Part shown: piece after piece, positions 34,701-46,222 of the stretch | Layout: each line of letters starts with the position of its first letter | Numbering within the stretch: the first letter of the stretch is position 1 | Source of the DNA: Owenia fusiformis | Lineage: Eukaryota; Annelida; Polychaeta; Sabellida; Oweniidae | NCBI GenBank assembly: GCA_903813345.2 | Contig: CAIIXF020000003.1 | Coordinates: forward strand, 6,037,815 to 6,101,814 | DNA: 64,000 nucleotides | Direction: 5' to 3' | The notes under the pieces: generated by a model | What the model saw: the letters and a program-made list of their open reading frames with translations, nothing else | The model's database searches: none | Told to the model about the DNA's origin: nothing | Program-made: the position numbers and the translations under genes

Positions 34701-37639
34701 TAAGAACATCGGTTCATAAATTTAAGCAAAAAATGAACTCATCAATGCATGAAAATGGTTCAGAGAAAAATGCATTTCAAAATTTTAGTTTAATTTACAG
34801 GGTGCCGACTGTTTTTCAACAGGGTGCCAAGTAATCCTGAATTTTGAACAAGGTACAACACCGGGTTGCTACACTACTGGGGATACCAATGGATAATGTA
34901 TGTTAAGTGATAGTCAACACTTTGGATGTTATAATTTATATTCCAGTTCATTGGGACCATTACAGTCGACAAATTGGTAACATTTGTCAACGATCAAGCC
35001 ATGCTTGCAAGAAACAAAGATGGAACTCTCAAAGAAAAGGTAGTCAAATATTAGACTTGCTCTGTTTAATATTCTAAACCTTCTTTCAAATTCTCATTAA
35101 TGTACAACTATGATTAGCCCCTGCATATATTTGCAGTTGAAATACAGAATTGATTGAATCATGGATGAGCATTGGAATTTGAGAACTGGGGTGTTAACAT
35201 TGAAATATTGCAACGGTTGAAAAGATTGAAAGGGTTGAATTGCTGTTCGCTGGTCTGCTTTGAACCATTCCAAACAGGTCAAGATATGATAGATTATGGT
35301 TTCCAAATTTGAAACAAAATATGGCCTCTCTTTATTCAGGCTGCAACATCTCCGGAGATGAACGTCGTAGTTGAGATGAACATAGGAAACCTGTTGGCTG
35401 GCGACATTAATGCAATAGTAAGACAATCATACATCATCATTATATACGACACTTCAGTCGAGTGTAAATTATGTTTCTCTAAGATTAAATGACTCTACAG
35501 TATACAGAAAACCCGGAGTTAGTGAACACATCTATCTAGTGAACACCTTTCAAAAGTGAACTTTTCCCCGGCATTACCTTTTTTTCCCATTGACTCCAAT
35601 GTTAAAGTACAATCCAACAGATTGGATTAAAATTATAATGATAACCCTTAATTTACTCTTATGTCCTTTAATAAATTCAATAATGTCAACTGTGTCAAAG
35701 ATTCCTCTTGAAAACTACTGCTAAATAAATGCTGTTTGTGTAAAGTAACTTATAGAGAATATATGTACAGTAATAAGTATCATTTTATAAAAAAAGCTGA
35801 ATAACTGAATACAGAAACTGAACGGAGTTTACGTGACCAAAAGTTACAAATTAAATTGATTATTCCCTCCTATCTTTTAGCCTTGTTTAGTAACTGGTCT
35901 CTTTATGATATGCCGCGAAATCAAATCCTTGCTGTAGTGAACACCTACCAACAGTGAACGTTTTTTCTTGAAAAAATGTTCACTATACACAGGTTCTACT
36001 GTATATCACTTGATATCTTTAATATTTGCAGACAGCAGTAAAAGGCGAAGGAAGACGGCTAAAGGCAGAAACTAATTATGATGAGTAGTAAGTTCAATAT
36101 CCTGTCTTATACATGTACTAGTATATTAACCTCATCTTGAAAGAATGATATTTAAAGTCCCCATGTAAAGTTTGAAAATATGTTTTTATCATTCATTTAC
36201 TATTTACTATTTGTGATGTCATGATTTGTCATGTAATTTTAGAAATAAAAAATATTTGAAAAACGTTTTTCATTTCTCAAATATTCAAATTCCCACCATT
36301 TTTTCAAATAAAAGTTGAAATCTTTTAATAGTTACATAATAGTTACACATAGTTCTCTATAAAGATTATTTATTGTAGTTACCTGAACTACTACATGGAG
36401 ATTGTGGATGGATTGCATGACCATGGAGAAAAAGGATTGAAAGAAGAGTCTGCTCAAATAGATGCAATATTAATAAATGGTATATAATGGTTTTACTTAC
36501 ACTGCCAATCTCAAACAGTACTTTATAGCAGTGTTCATCAAGTGTTTTTTCTTAACAAAGCTGCCGTGTTTCCAAAACGGTGCTGTACCACTGTACCATG
36601 CACAGCATTGTACTAGAGATACAGACTGGGAATGACTGTGTATAAATATTTGCATAAATATCTGATCGACTATACTAGAGATTTCAATAATTTTCATTAT
36701 CTGAATGCAGGATTCTAAGATTCTGTAATGTCTCAATGAGAAATTCAGCCTCCTGTTCAATAATTGATAATTTTAAAATTCTATGAGCATGCAATTCCAA
36801 ATTAAGATCTTTTAATACACATGATTTATATTTTGAGTGACAGTATCATATTTCTCAAGAGCACAAAGTTACCTAAGTCTGATAAACCAATAAATCCAAC
36901 ATATACAGGGTGTCAAAGAACAATAACGCAGATGCGAGTAGGTAGTTACCAATTTCACCACCAGGTGGCTCGTTCGGGTCAGATAACATGGCGGGTATGG
37001 TAGAAAGTTCCCTTTAACTTAAATTACATCTGTTTTGGTGGTTCAATTTTCATATAACCCTCATGTATCTAATAGTTATGCTAATTAAAAAATGTCCAGT
37101 GAAGGAAAATGATATTTGTCGATTACAAGAAAAGATATTTCACTTTTTGTGACTTTGTAACATGGAGTCTATGGGGATTCAACCCGAACTAGAAATCACA
37201 TTTTCAAAATAAATTAAATTTTCAAAGTTGATAAACAATTTTCGAAACCATATTTCTAGTTGTACTTTTACATGTAGATTTCAAATATGACATCACTTTG
37301 ACTGAATTTTGAATATTTAATGACGTAAATCAAGGTTATTTCTACTCGCATCTAGTTTATTACACACCCTCTGCGAGTCTACAGCAATAGCAACTAGACA
37401 ATGACACAAAGTGTAGATTAATGCAATATGATTATTTTCCAGCTGACCCTAAAAAGGAAAGCAGACGTCTTGATGACGCCACAAAGAAAAAGAACATTCT
37501 CGATGTTTTCTACGCTGCAGCTGCCAAGAACATGTTCCAGAATATGAATATTAATGCAGGAGATATCAACAGAGTTCAACTTGATGAGCTGCCTAAAGCA
37601 AGGGTAGCTCCACCTATCCGTGGACATAGAGAACTCTAA
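31709..37639 (+). CDS. ER thioredoxin-fold protein with ERp29 C-terminal domain
   Basis: Eleven exons: 31709-31816, 32198-32249, 32822-33011, 33514-33701, 33882-33993, 34362-34428, 34947-35039, 35340-35417, 36032-36087, 36379-36479, 37443-37639; 413 residues with all phases consistent. An N-terminal hydrophobic stretch (GLLTTFIILLNLL) fits a signal peptide. Thioredoxin-like domain 1 carries CLDC (56-59) and a cis-Pro region RMIPLVIYY. Domain 2 carries CTKEC (181-185) with NPSVKWY at the cis-Pro position. Residues about 315-380 match the helical ERp29 C-terminal (D) domain (YYMEIVDGL, KKKNILDVF). It ends HREL, close to KDEL/HDEL, suggesting ER retrieval. Domain 1 keeps a CxxC and could be redox active; domain 2 has CxxxC and probably is not catalytic. 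A chaperone or redox role in the secretory pathway is inferred from family. Confidence 0.86.
32305..32766 (+). mobile_element. Truncated Tc1/mariner-like MITE (copy 2)
   Basis: It aligns with the right two thirds of the element at 52,798-54,035 and ends with the same terminus TTGGAGGGGAGTG-type sequence followed by TA. The left ~500 bp are missing. It lies in intron 2 of the PDI-like gene. It preserves the uninterrupted sequence GAATGACGATTTTC, which is the empty site of the element nested in the other copy. Confidence 0.8.
34467..34760 (+). mobile_element. TTAA-flanked MITE fragment, copy B
   Basis: It starts after TTAA (34463-34466) with AGCCCCCATATAAAGTTTAAA. It parallels copy A at 14,300 for about 300 bp and lies in intron 6 of the PDI-like gene. 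Confidence 0.6.
35498..36001. mobile_element. Pogo/Tigger-type MITE, 504 bp
   Basis: Flanked by TA on both sides (35496-35497, 36002-36003). It begins CAGTATACAGAAAACCCGG with GTGAACAC following, and ends GTTCACTATACACAGG then TTCTACTG. The TA duplication and CAGTA..AACC..GAACAC terminus are typical of pogo-like elements. It is non-coding, in intron 8 of the PDI-like gene. Confidence 0.7.
36156..36330 (+). mobile_element. TTAA-flanked MITE fragment, copy C (other terminus)
   Basis: After TTAA (36152-36155) it reads AGTCCCCATGTAAAGTTTGA and then ATATGTTTTTATCATTCA, matching the left end of the full-length copy at 63,220. The 3' boundary is uncertain. Confidence 0.5.
36931..37352 (+). mobile_element. 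TIR element, GATGCGAGTAG termini, in PDI-like intron 10
   Basis: It starts GATGCGAGTAGGTAGTTACC and ends CTACTCGCATC. Its 422 bp align in reverse orientation with 39,804-40,223. Internal landmarks are the CACCAGGTGGC region, GAAAAGATATTTCACTTTTTG and ATGACGTAAATCAAGG. Superfamily and target duplication are unresolved. There is no ORF. Confidence 0.8.
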
Positions 37640-37899
37640 CAATAACACAAATTAGGATGTAAATACTTCAGTATGACACTCTTCAAAAACTGAGTTGAAA
37701 CACACAGAATTAATTCATCATTCTTGATAAATGAGCATGACACAGTTAAGCTCTTATAGTACAGCATGAAGTCAGTATGTAGCATGTTCCTTCACAAAGT
37801 AGTTATTCATTATACAAGACCCTTAGTTAACACCAATAGTAGGACTTATTGTATTTTACATGGAAACCTTGAATGAACAATCATGTAAATATTATATGA

Positions 37900-37905
37900 A
37901 ATAAA
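37900..37905 (+). terminator. Polyadenylation signal AATAAA (PDI-like gene)
   Basis: It lies 261 bp after the stop codon. The minus-strand AATAAA of the converging gene lies 30 bp further on. Confidence 0.6.
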
Positions 37906-37934
37906 TGACATGTACAATATCGTAGAATATTTTT

Positions 37935-37940
37935 TTTATT
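37935..37940 (-). terminator. Polyadenylation signal AATAAA (PhyH gene, minus)
   Basis: TTTATT on the plus strand, 205 bp beyond the PhyH stop codon in the direction of transcription. Cleavage after it would place the two converging mRNAs in tail-to-tail overlap. Confidence 0.5.
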
Positions 37941-38144
37941 GACGAATATCTGACGTTTTTCTGACTCGATACACAGGCAAAGAGAGAGCCTGAATTACAT
38001 ACAATAAGGTTCTTTATTTTCCTTATCCTGAGACAACTGTTCATGAACTGCCCACATGGCATATTCAGTGTCCATTTGTGGGTAACATCATATAGTTTAC
38101 TTTTATGTCGATGTTGATAAGCCATAATTGGCTGCTATTAATGT

Positions 38145-41100
38145 TTATTTCCCAGCCTCTGGTTTGTCAATCTGTTTGATGCTAAAGTCCTGACTGAGGC
38201 TGAAGAAGTCTTTTCCTGATGTGTCTGTAAGATTTGCACATTCCATGATGGCAGAGTCGGGAACCTGAAATGCATAGAAGAAATGTTAGTAGTCTGTGTT
38301 AGTCTAGGATACGTTTAATTAAATGATTCTTGACTTTTTTCAAATATAGAATGTATCTTTTTCCTTATCTAATTGTCTTGAGTGAAGCCATTCCACAAAG
38401 GAATGTTTCATTTCATTATAATTTTATCATAGGGTATTTGTGAAAGATAAAATGTGAATCAGCTATTTTACCTCCAATAACCATAATAAGGACAGATTGT
38501 TTTTTATTAAGGGGAAAATACATAGTCATGAAAAACATAGTACTATTTTAGCTTCTATTAAACAAACAGTCAGCAGAATTCAAAGGCTCCGATAAGATAT
38601 TCTGAAGTGCACAAATGTGATGCTACATGCATAAATTCAGAGTTATATCACCAACCTTGTCAAGTTTTGAGTAGCATGGGTGGTGGTGCTCATAGACTGG
38701 GTTGTTGCTGGCACGATTGTAGCAGCAGAGGAAGCCCCAGCGTCTGTTTGGACTGTTGTTCTGATCGCTACGATGAAGGACATTGCAATGGAAGAATAAA
38801 GCATCTCCTGGCTCCATCTCACAATGTACAAGACCTACAACAAAATAATCACAAACAGATACAGTATGAACGCAGTTCCACGAAATTTTCAGTTTTAAAA
38901 TAATTTGAACAGCCTAATACTCAACTTCATCTTTTACAGCCTAATACTCAACTTCATCTTTTAATATATCAATATTGAAAGCTTCTAAAGCTTGAAAATG
39001 TACTTTTCAATCAATGGAATTTGATACAAATAAATATCTGGGCACTTCATAAGATTTCTACTCTTAATTTGTCTTTGGAGGCAGGGGTGTTAAATAATTA
39101 AACATATTATATGCAGTTTTTAACTTTGACTGGCCTAGTTCCCTCTTATACCTACCAAGCTGTTTAGTTGCCAGTTCAACTCTCTCCAGATCAGCACCTG
39201 CCTGGTCTCCCACATGACCATGTTCTATACGCCCAAGCTTATGGGACCCAGGGACAACCTGAATATATATTTTATATATTAACACAATGTCTTCACACAT
39301 ACTTTAAAAATGACACTTTATCTTTGAAACAAAATGATTGTAGAAATTTTACAATCCAATATTGGAATGAAACTCCAGATTTCTGATTTCTTTAGAATTG
39401 AAATTGTTAATAACTATCAATTTCGATCAGTTCATTAAAATTTAACAATAATGGCTGTTGACTAATGATATTACTGCAGGTAAAGAAGTGTTTGCTACAA
39501 CTGGGGTACTATTGAGAGAGAACAGTGTGCATTTTTATCGGTAGACTACATATTAAGTTGTGAATTTACGTAATTTTGAAACAAATATGTTGAAAGTGTG
39601 TACCTTCAAGCAGCCATTGTCTTGTGTTGCCTTGTCTACTGCCATCCACACTGTGCCCATGTCTGGGAAGAGACACCCATTAAGGTACCAGTACCTATTA
39701 ACATGATATTCTAACTGTATCACTGGGGTACAAGCACAAGCCAAAACTAAATTACACGTACCTCGATTGTCATATACCAGATTTATGATTACACAATATC
39801 CTAGATGCGAGTAGAAGTAATCTTGATTTACGTCATTCAAAATTCACAGTTCAGTCAAACTGATGTCATATTTGAAATCTACATGTAAAATTACATTTAA
39901 AAATGTGGTTTTGCAAAGAGTTTATCAACAATGAAAATTTATTTTTCTTTGAAAATGTGACTTCTAGGTCGGGGAGATTCCCCATAGACCCCATGTTGTA
40001 AAACCACAAAAAGTGAAATATCTTTTCTTGTGTTGGGCAGATAATATTTTCTCTTACTGGACATATTTTAATTTGTATAACTATCACATTCATAAGGGTA
40101 ATATGAAAAGTGAACCACTGAAACTGATGAATATTCAAGTTTAAAGGAATTTTGTAATACCCTGCCATGTTATTTACCCCGAATCAGCCACCTGGTGGCG
40201 AAACTGGTAACTACCTACTCGCAACTGAGTAATTGTGTTGATACATAAAGTAAGATTTAATATCAAGCTGTTCATGGTATCACTAATGCAATTTATATTT
40301 TTGATATCAATGAAGCATATTACATCACATGTCAACAACATTTAACCATTACTGACAGTTAGAAAACCATGGGTCATTAAACAAAAGGCTGGAATTTTAT
40401 ACACATGTTGAGTTTTATTGCTTTGTCCAAGCATTATTATATCAATTTGCATTCCCAACCAAATGTATCTGAGTGTTAAAGTTTTTGAAATAAAGGAAAA
40501 TATTTACTTTTAAATTAAGTAACAAAAGAAGGTAAAATTACCCATAATCCTGGTGCCACACATGAGCACCTCCTGTGTGGGGATCCTTCATTATGACCTT
40601 AGAATGATAATGGTAAACCTCTCCTCCTAGAAGCTAAATAAATATTTCAAATCACAACAGTTAAATGTAAATATATATTTTCTATGTAACTATACTTGTC
40701 ACATACATATATTTCAAATCATAACAGTTAAATGTAAATATATATTTTCTATGTAACTATACTTGTCACATACATATATTTCAAATCATAACAGTTAAAT
40801 GTAAATATATATTTTCTATGTAACTATACTTGTCACATACATATATTTCAAATCATAACAGTTAAATGTAAATATATATTTTCTATGTAACTATACTTGT
40901 CACATACTTATATTTCCCATGAGCAAGGGCGGTTTGGAATATTTTGTTTTTCATGTTGCACCCTCACACAAAAATTGTTTGATTTACAACTTTCTTTGGT
41001 TATCTCAAATCAATTTGATAACATGACATGTGGCTATAATAATTCAAATCATTTTATTATTATCTAGAAGTAAATATAATAGCAATAGCTAGCTGCATTG

Positions 41101-42314
41101 AAGCTCAGGTGTGAGTTTTGATTAGATTCTGATTTTTCTAAATGTATGACATACACTTAAGGCACTGACCTGCTCCATTGTGCCAGCTATTTTCTCAGTC
41201 CTAGAGGCTACCCCTGTGATGTCACTTCCTGGTTGGTTCCACAGCACAGACTTAGTTTTCCTGCCAGCACCATCATCACGCCCATATACATGCTTCATAA
41301 CTCCTAAAATGGAAAAATAAAGTTAACAAGACACACAAATAATCTCACTTATTAGAAATTCTAATGGCAAGATTTGTGCACACCCCCCCCCACCTTCTAC
41401 CTAGCAGCAAAAGAAGAAAACAATATAGTATTTGTACTTAAGAAAAAGTGCGATAAAAAAGGATAAAGAGTCAAAGGTGTATATTAAAATAAAAACATGA
41501 AAAAAAGCTCACCATCTTCACTCTCTAAAGCACCCTTCAGTTTCTGAACTTCCTCTTGTGATAGAAGATTCCTATAACAAACACAGCAATTTATAATAAA
41601 AAAATGACACATCAATGTTTAATCTCATAAAATCAAAGCACGGTTTGCTAAAAAATATAATTTAGAACTAGAACAAGTATAATGTATTTAATAGTAGTTA
41701 GGTCAGTTCCTTTCTGATCCAAAGAATGTACATACGGGATACATGCAAAAAATCAGGGTAATTGCGTACCTTAGAAAGATGAATCCATTGTCCTTGAAGG
41801 CTTCCTTCATCTCCTGGGACACCTGGAATTGTCCATCATGACTGAACTGGAAGTCTGAATGCAATGAACCATATACAGAGGAATCAAGCTATGAAAAACT
41901 GTATTACTAGTATACTTATATGAACCAACATGGGTGCTATACAGACCTATAGCACCATGGGTTTGCTCATGGTACCATTATCTCAAGGAAAAGCCTCATT
42001 TGCATATAAATGTAGCCCCCAACAATATAGCAAATACCACATGCAAACTCAGGTAACATGGTTCTAATGGAGATATTTTATGTTGCAGTATTAACCCTTT
42101 CTAGTTTATAATCATTTAACTACAAATATATCCATTGTAATTTGCAATATTCAAAAAAAACTATTAAAAAGTGTGTTAGACATTTAAGATGGTGTCATAC
42201 ATAAATACCTGTATCTTGTTAATTCTTGTTTACATTTTCAGAAACTAAATCTTCAATTTTCTTCAATACTTCTAAAATTCCTCGATCTATTTTCTCACCT
42301 GAGTTAGTAGCCAT
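38145..42314 (-). CDS. Phytanoyl-CoA dioxygenase (PhyH) family oxygenase
   Basis: Nine exons in transcription order: 42314-42299, 41854-41770, 41571-41513, 41303-41170, 40633-40542, 39694-39604, 39258-39156, 38834-38656, 38264-38145; 292 residues. All borders are GT-AG and phases agree. The fold is that of an Fe(II)/2-oxoglutarate-dependent PhyH enzyme. The N-terminal part has [19 protein letters not shown]. The iron-binding HxD is in [10 protein letters not shown] (H125, D127). VVPGSHKLG is the typical turn, and [19 protein letters not shown] supplies the distal His (H214) with Arg 224/225 nearby for 2-oxoglutarate. All catalytic residues are present, so it is likely active. There is no obvious PTS2 or C-terminal SKL, so a peroxisomal location is not supported. 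The substrate cannot be told from sequence. Confidence 0.9.
39804..40223 (-). mobile_element. TIR element, GATGCGAGTAG termini, in PhyH intron
   Basis: The reverse-complement relative of 36,931-37,352. It starts GATGCGAGTAGAAGTAATC and ends GGTAACTACCTACTCGCA. Similarity runs over the whole ~420 bp with many substitutions, so the two copies are not very recent. Confidence 0.8.
40644..40911. repeat. 67-bp tandem repeat, four copies
   Basis: Units start at 40,644, 40,711, 40,778 and 40,845 with ATTTCAAATCATAACAGTT and contain CTATACTTGTCACATAC. They are nearly identical. It lies in a PhyH intron, beginning about 10 bp upstream (in transcription) of the exon at 40,633-40,542, so unit 1 abuts the acceptor region. 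Confidence 0.93.
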
Positions 42315-45300
42315 TGTTGATTGTGTGTACATGTATTCTGTTATCAGTTTCTATTATGCTATGGTAGGTCAAGTTTACATGTTTATCTTCATTATCTGAA
42401 GGTTGAAACAGTGTGTTAAAGTACATATATACTGAACCGATACAGTACAAGTCAAAATTAACTGTAAAACCACAATCTGTAATTTCACTGGAAATGGCTT
42501 TTTAAATACATTGAAAAAAGCATTTAGTGCTATTTGTAATATAGAGAGGAGATGAATGATTGTCAAGAACAATTGATATATTTCAGTATTTAAATTATAC
42601 CCGATTAAATACTTAAATTAAATTATTATCTTGTCATTACTTGCCTAGTCCCTTTTACATAATAAAAAAATTATAATACAGTACTGGTATTTCTGAAAAA
42701 TACAAATGCCTACCTTAAGGCCTACCTTTAATTATACATAAAATCAACCACATGGAACTAGTCAGCGTGTATACAATGTAAAAGTCGCATTTATAATATA
42801 AAACAAAAAAATATCACATTCTCAACCTAAATAAATAAGTTTACATATGCCTGAGCACTTCATAATATCCATAAAATGCTTACTTATTAAGGTTCCGGTT
42901 ACAAAATATATTAAAGACAATAATGAATAGAGAGACTACATTTGAAAAATGTTTTGACAAATATTTATGCTGTAAGCGATGTCATGGTCTTCAATACTTG
43001 TATGTTTCATTAACATTGCAATATTATTTGAATTGAAAAAACAGCAGTCTAAATATATAAAATAACATATGGTGACTCCTTAACAAGTACCTCATTTTTA
43101 TATTGTTTAAAGGAATGTCTTTGAGTTTAAAACTAATGTAAATCTTAGGTAATAATACAAAAACTGTTGGGATATTATGCAGAATATTAACATTAATATG
43201 AAACATGGAGAAAACACACATTGGAACAAATTTGATTCAAATATTACTCACAAATAGGGTTACATACCAACATCAATAATACTGAAAGTAGTTTTTATAG
43301 TACTGGATGGGTGCTATAGTCCCTATGGAGAAAATAGTATAAACAAAAACCAGCTCAGAAAATACTGCATTTAAATTTCTTATGGACAAGACTTTGACAA
43401 AATTAGTTCATTAAATTGTATCAAAAATAAATAATAAATTATAATGCATTTTAGTATGATTCAAAAATAAAATATTTATAAAATATATACTCTGATTAAT
43501 GTACACTGTATACACATTTTAAATAAAAATGGAAGTTTAGAAAATGTATAAAATTAATAATACAATTTTTGGAATAAATATGTATATGTTTAGCACCTAC
43601 CTTGAATTGATAACAATTATCTTCTTTAATAACAGCTGTTTGATGTAAAAACATTTTGGAAATATACAAACTTAATAAAAACAAGCATATTTTATCCCTT
43701 TCTGTGGGACCTAAATAAAATAAAATACAAAAAAATATTCCACATTTTTTTAATGATTCCTGAGATTCTTTCTGTCATCAACTATTCACAATTATTTCTT
43801 TTACAAAATTGTGCGTCAAGGATGGGCCAATAAAGATTTCAAGTTTAGGCCCTACACATGATTGTAAACTTGACATATTTCTTATATTTTATAAATAATA
43901 AAATCAAAATTCTAACTCACCTTTGTCTGCCCAAACATGGATATCTTTAGACACAGTTATTGAATAAAATACTATAACAATAAATGCTTCAAAAAGCACA
44001 TTTCACCCCTTAATTTTCAAATATTACTTCTAAAACATATACCAAAGATACTAATTTATATGTTTAATGCATGATTAATGACAGAAATAAAATGTAACAC
44101 CATAATCATGAAAATGCTGATAAAATCATAGCACAAGAGTTACAATTTTAACATTTCCATTTTATTCAATAGAAGGATAAAAAGGACATGATATAATTAC
44201 TGAGTAAATAAAAAATGACTTGTACATCTCAAAACCATTGAGCTAATGTATCAAATGATTATATGATTCAGGGGTTCTAGGTTATTCCCAATCCCAATGA
44301 TTATAATATTGATTATATGTAGCTTCAATAAAATAACATACATAATACATTTTGAAGCATTTGTAGAGCCAAAGTCATAAAAGACATCATTTCTTTAGAT
44401 TGTTGTTTTCAAAATTATGGAGTAAAATAAAATCACCTGTACATCTTATAGAGTAAATATAAAATATATCTCAAATGCATAAAACATACACTTGTAGCAA
44501 TTGTGGAACCATATTTGAAACAATCAATGGCATATTAAAACTATTTGGATTCACAAACAATCATAAAGCATACATTTACGATTCAGGGTAAAAAACTGCT
44601 GAAGGTTTGAAGATTAATTATTTCATACTGACAGCGCTCTTGTAAAATCTCGTAATTTTCAGCCTAATCATACTTTTACAGAAGATTAATAAAATGTGCC
44701 CTAAGATTTCATTTAGCACATTGGTTTCTAAATAAATCTTTTACATAGTTTCTGCAACAACAGATCTTGGTTAAAACAAAAATACAAAATCTTTAACTTT
44801 TTGTTACAGAACATAGTTTATTTCCCTTGGATTAATAGTATTTATATTACAATAACATATATGTTAAGTATTTCACAACATTTTAAGCAAATAGGAACAC
44901 AGAATTATCAATATAGCCTGCATTTACAATTGAATTCCATAAATAAAAGTAATGTGCCTTGACCCTTATGTATTATTATTATACACTGTGGTCACAATTA
45001 TTTGCTAAAATCTTCACAAGTCCATTTCATGTGTCAATGTATACTAGATGTAATATCAAAAGCACTTTCTTTTTAACATAATGCAAATCGTTGTTTACAT
45101 TTACCCTTAACCTTATTTCTACATGTATGCAAAAAGCTGAAATGAGCATTAAAATAACATCATTGTTACACCATATACTGTAATTGTGTTGTTATATATC
45201 AAATTATATTTTACAAACATGCTCATAAACCTTGTAGAAGATAGCACCACTTTTAATCAGATGACCTAATTCTATAAAATTGGGGCATGATAAAGTAATT

Positions 45301-46222
45301 CTTGAGCTTCATTATAAAGTTTAACCATATGATTTTTTAAGAATTTGTTTACAAACTTCAAAGAAATGCAGAAAATTAAAATGGTCTGAGGCCCCAACTC
45401 TCAGAATTTCAAAGAGAAAAATATCTCTAAATAATTATGATCTATATGACCACTTGTTTTTACTGAACTCTTTGTTTTTCTTAAATATACATATGATTTA
45501 ATACTTATTCAGCTAAAGGCTGTAGAATTTAATAACAAAAATAAACTATTTAAACAGTTGTTATTATGATAAACCCATTAAAGATAATTCCATCTTGGAA
45601 TCTTACATCTTCACTCTTATACAGCTCATACCTTATTTATTTTGCCAATTTTTGGTTATAAACAATTAATGAGTTCTAAAAGTATGTACATAATGCCTGA
45701 TTGACTATCTGTCATCATATAGCTATAGATCGTTCAAGTTCTTAATGTATCACCACTTTGTTAGCCACTAATATACATCATATTACATACTCTAACTTTA
45801 ACATGTCAACCTTCTCATTTTAGCACATATATTTTGTTTCGTTGCATTGAAATGCATATTTGTATGTTATTGCAATTTAAAGTTTGAAAATCCTACAAAT
45901 GAGAACTTGAGATCCACAATACTTCTTCCACAAGGAGGTGACTTGAGGACAATCACTGGACCTCTGTATTAAATGAAAGAATTGTAGTAAAACCTGTGTA
46001 AATGGAATACTTGGTTCTGGCACAATGGGTTTTACTTTGGAGGTTCATATTAACATAAAGACAAGAATTTGGTTTAGGGATTTGCGAAAATTTTGGCCTA
46101 ACAGAGGTGTTCCACATGACAGTTTCACTGTACTAGAACATCATGAACCTAAAATATACATTCTCTTACTTCTCTGCCATGTCAAATGTCAGTTCCCCCA
46201 AGATATGTTACATTGTGGTGGT
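42315..46222. other. AT-rich intergenic region, PhyH 5' side to RRM gene 3' side
   Basis: 3.9 kb with no acceptable exon on either strand. It should contain the PhyH promoter (from 42,315) and the 3' UTR of the minus-strand RRM gene; TTTATT at 45,636-45,641 is a candidate minus-strand polyadenylation signal. The small open frames here are AT-rich noise. Confidence 0.6.

Noticed and set aside
39553-39840. Upstream acceptor for the PhyH exon giving [12 protein letters not shown]
   Set aside because: The acceptor at 39,695-39,696 gives HQDYGYWYLNG, which matches the PhyH family; the longer form would insert foreign residues beside the iron site.
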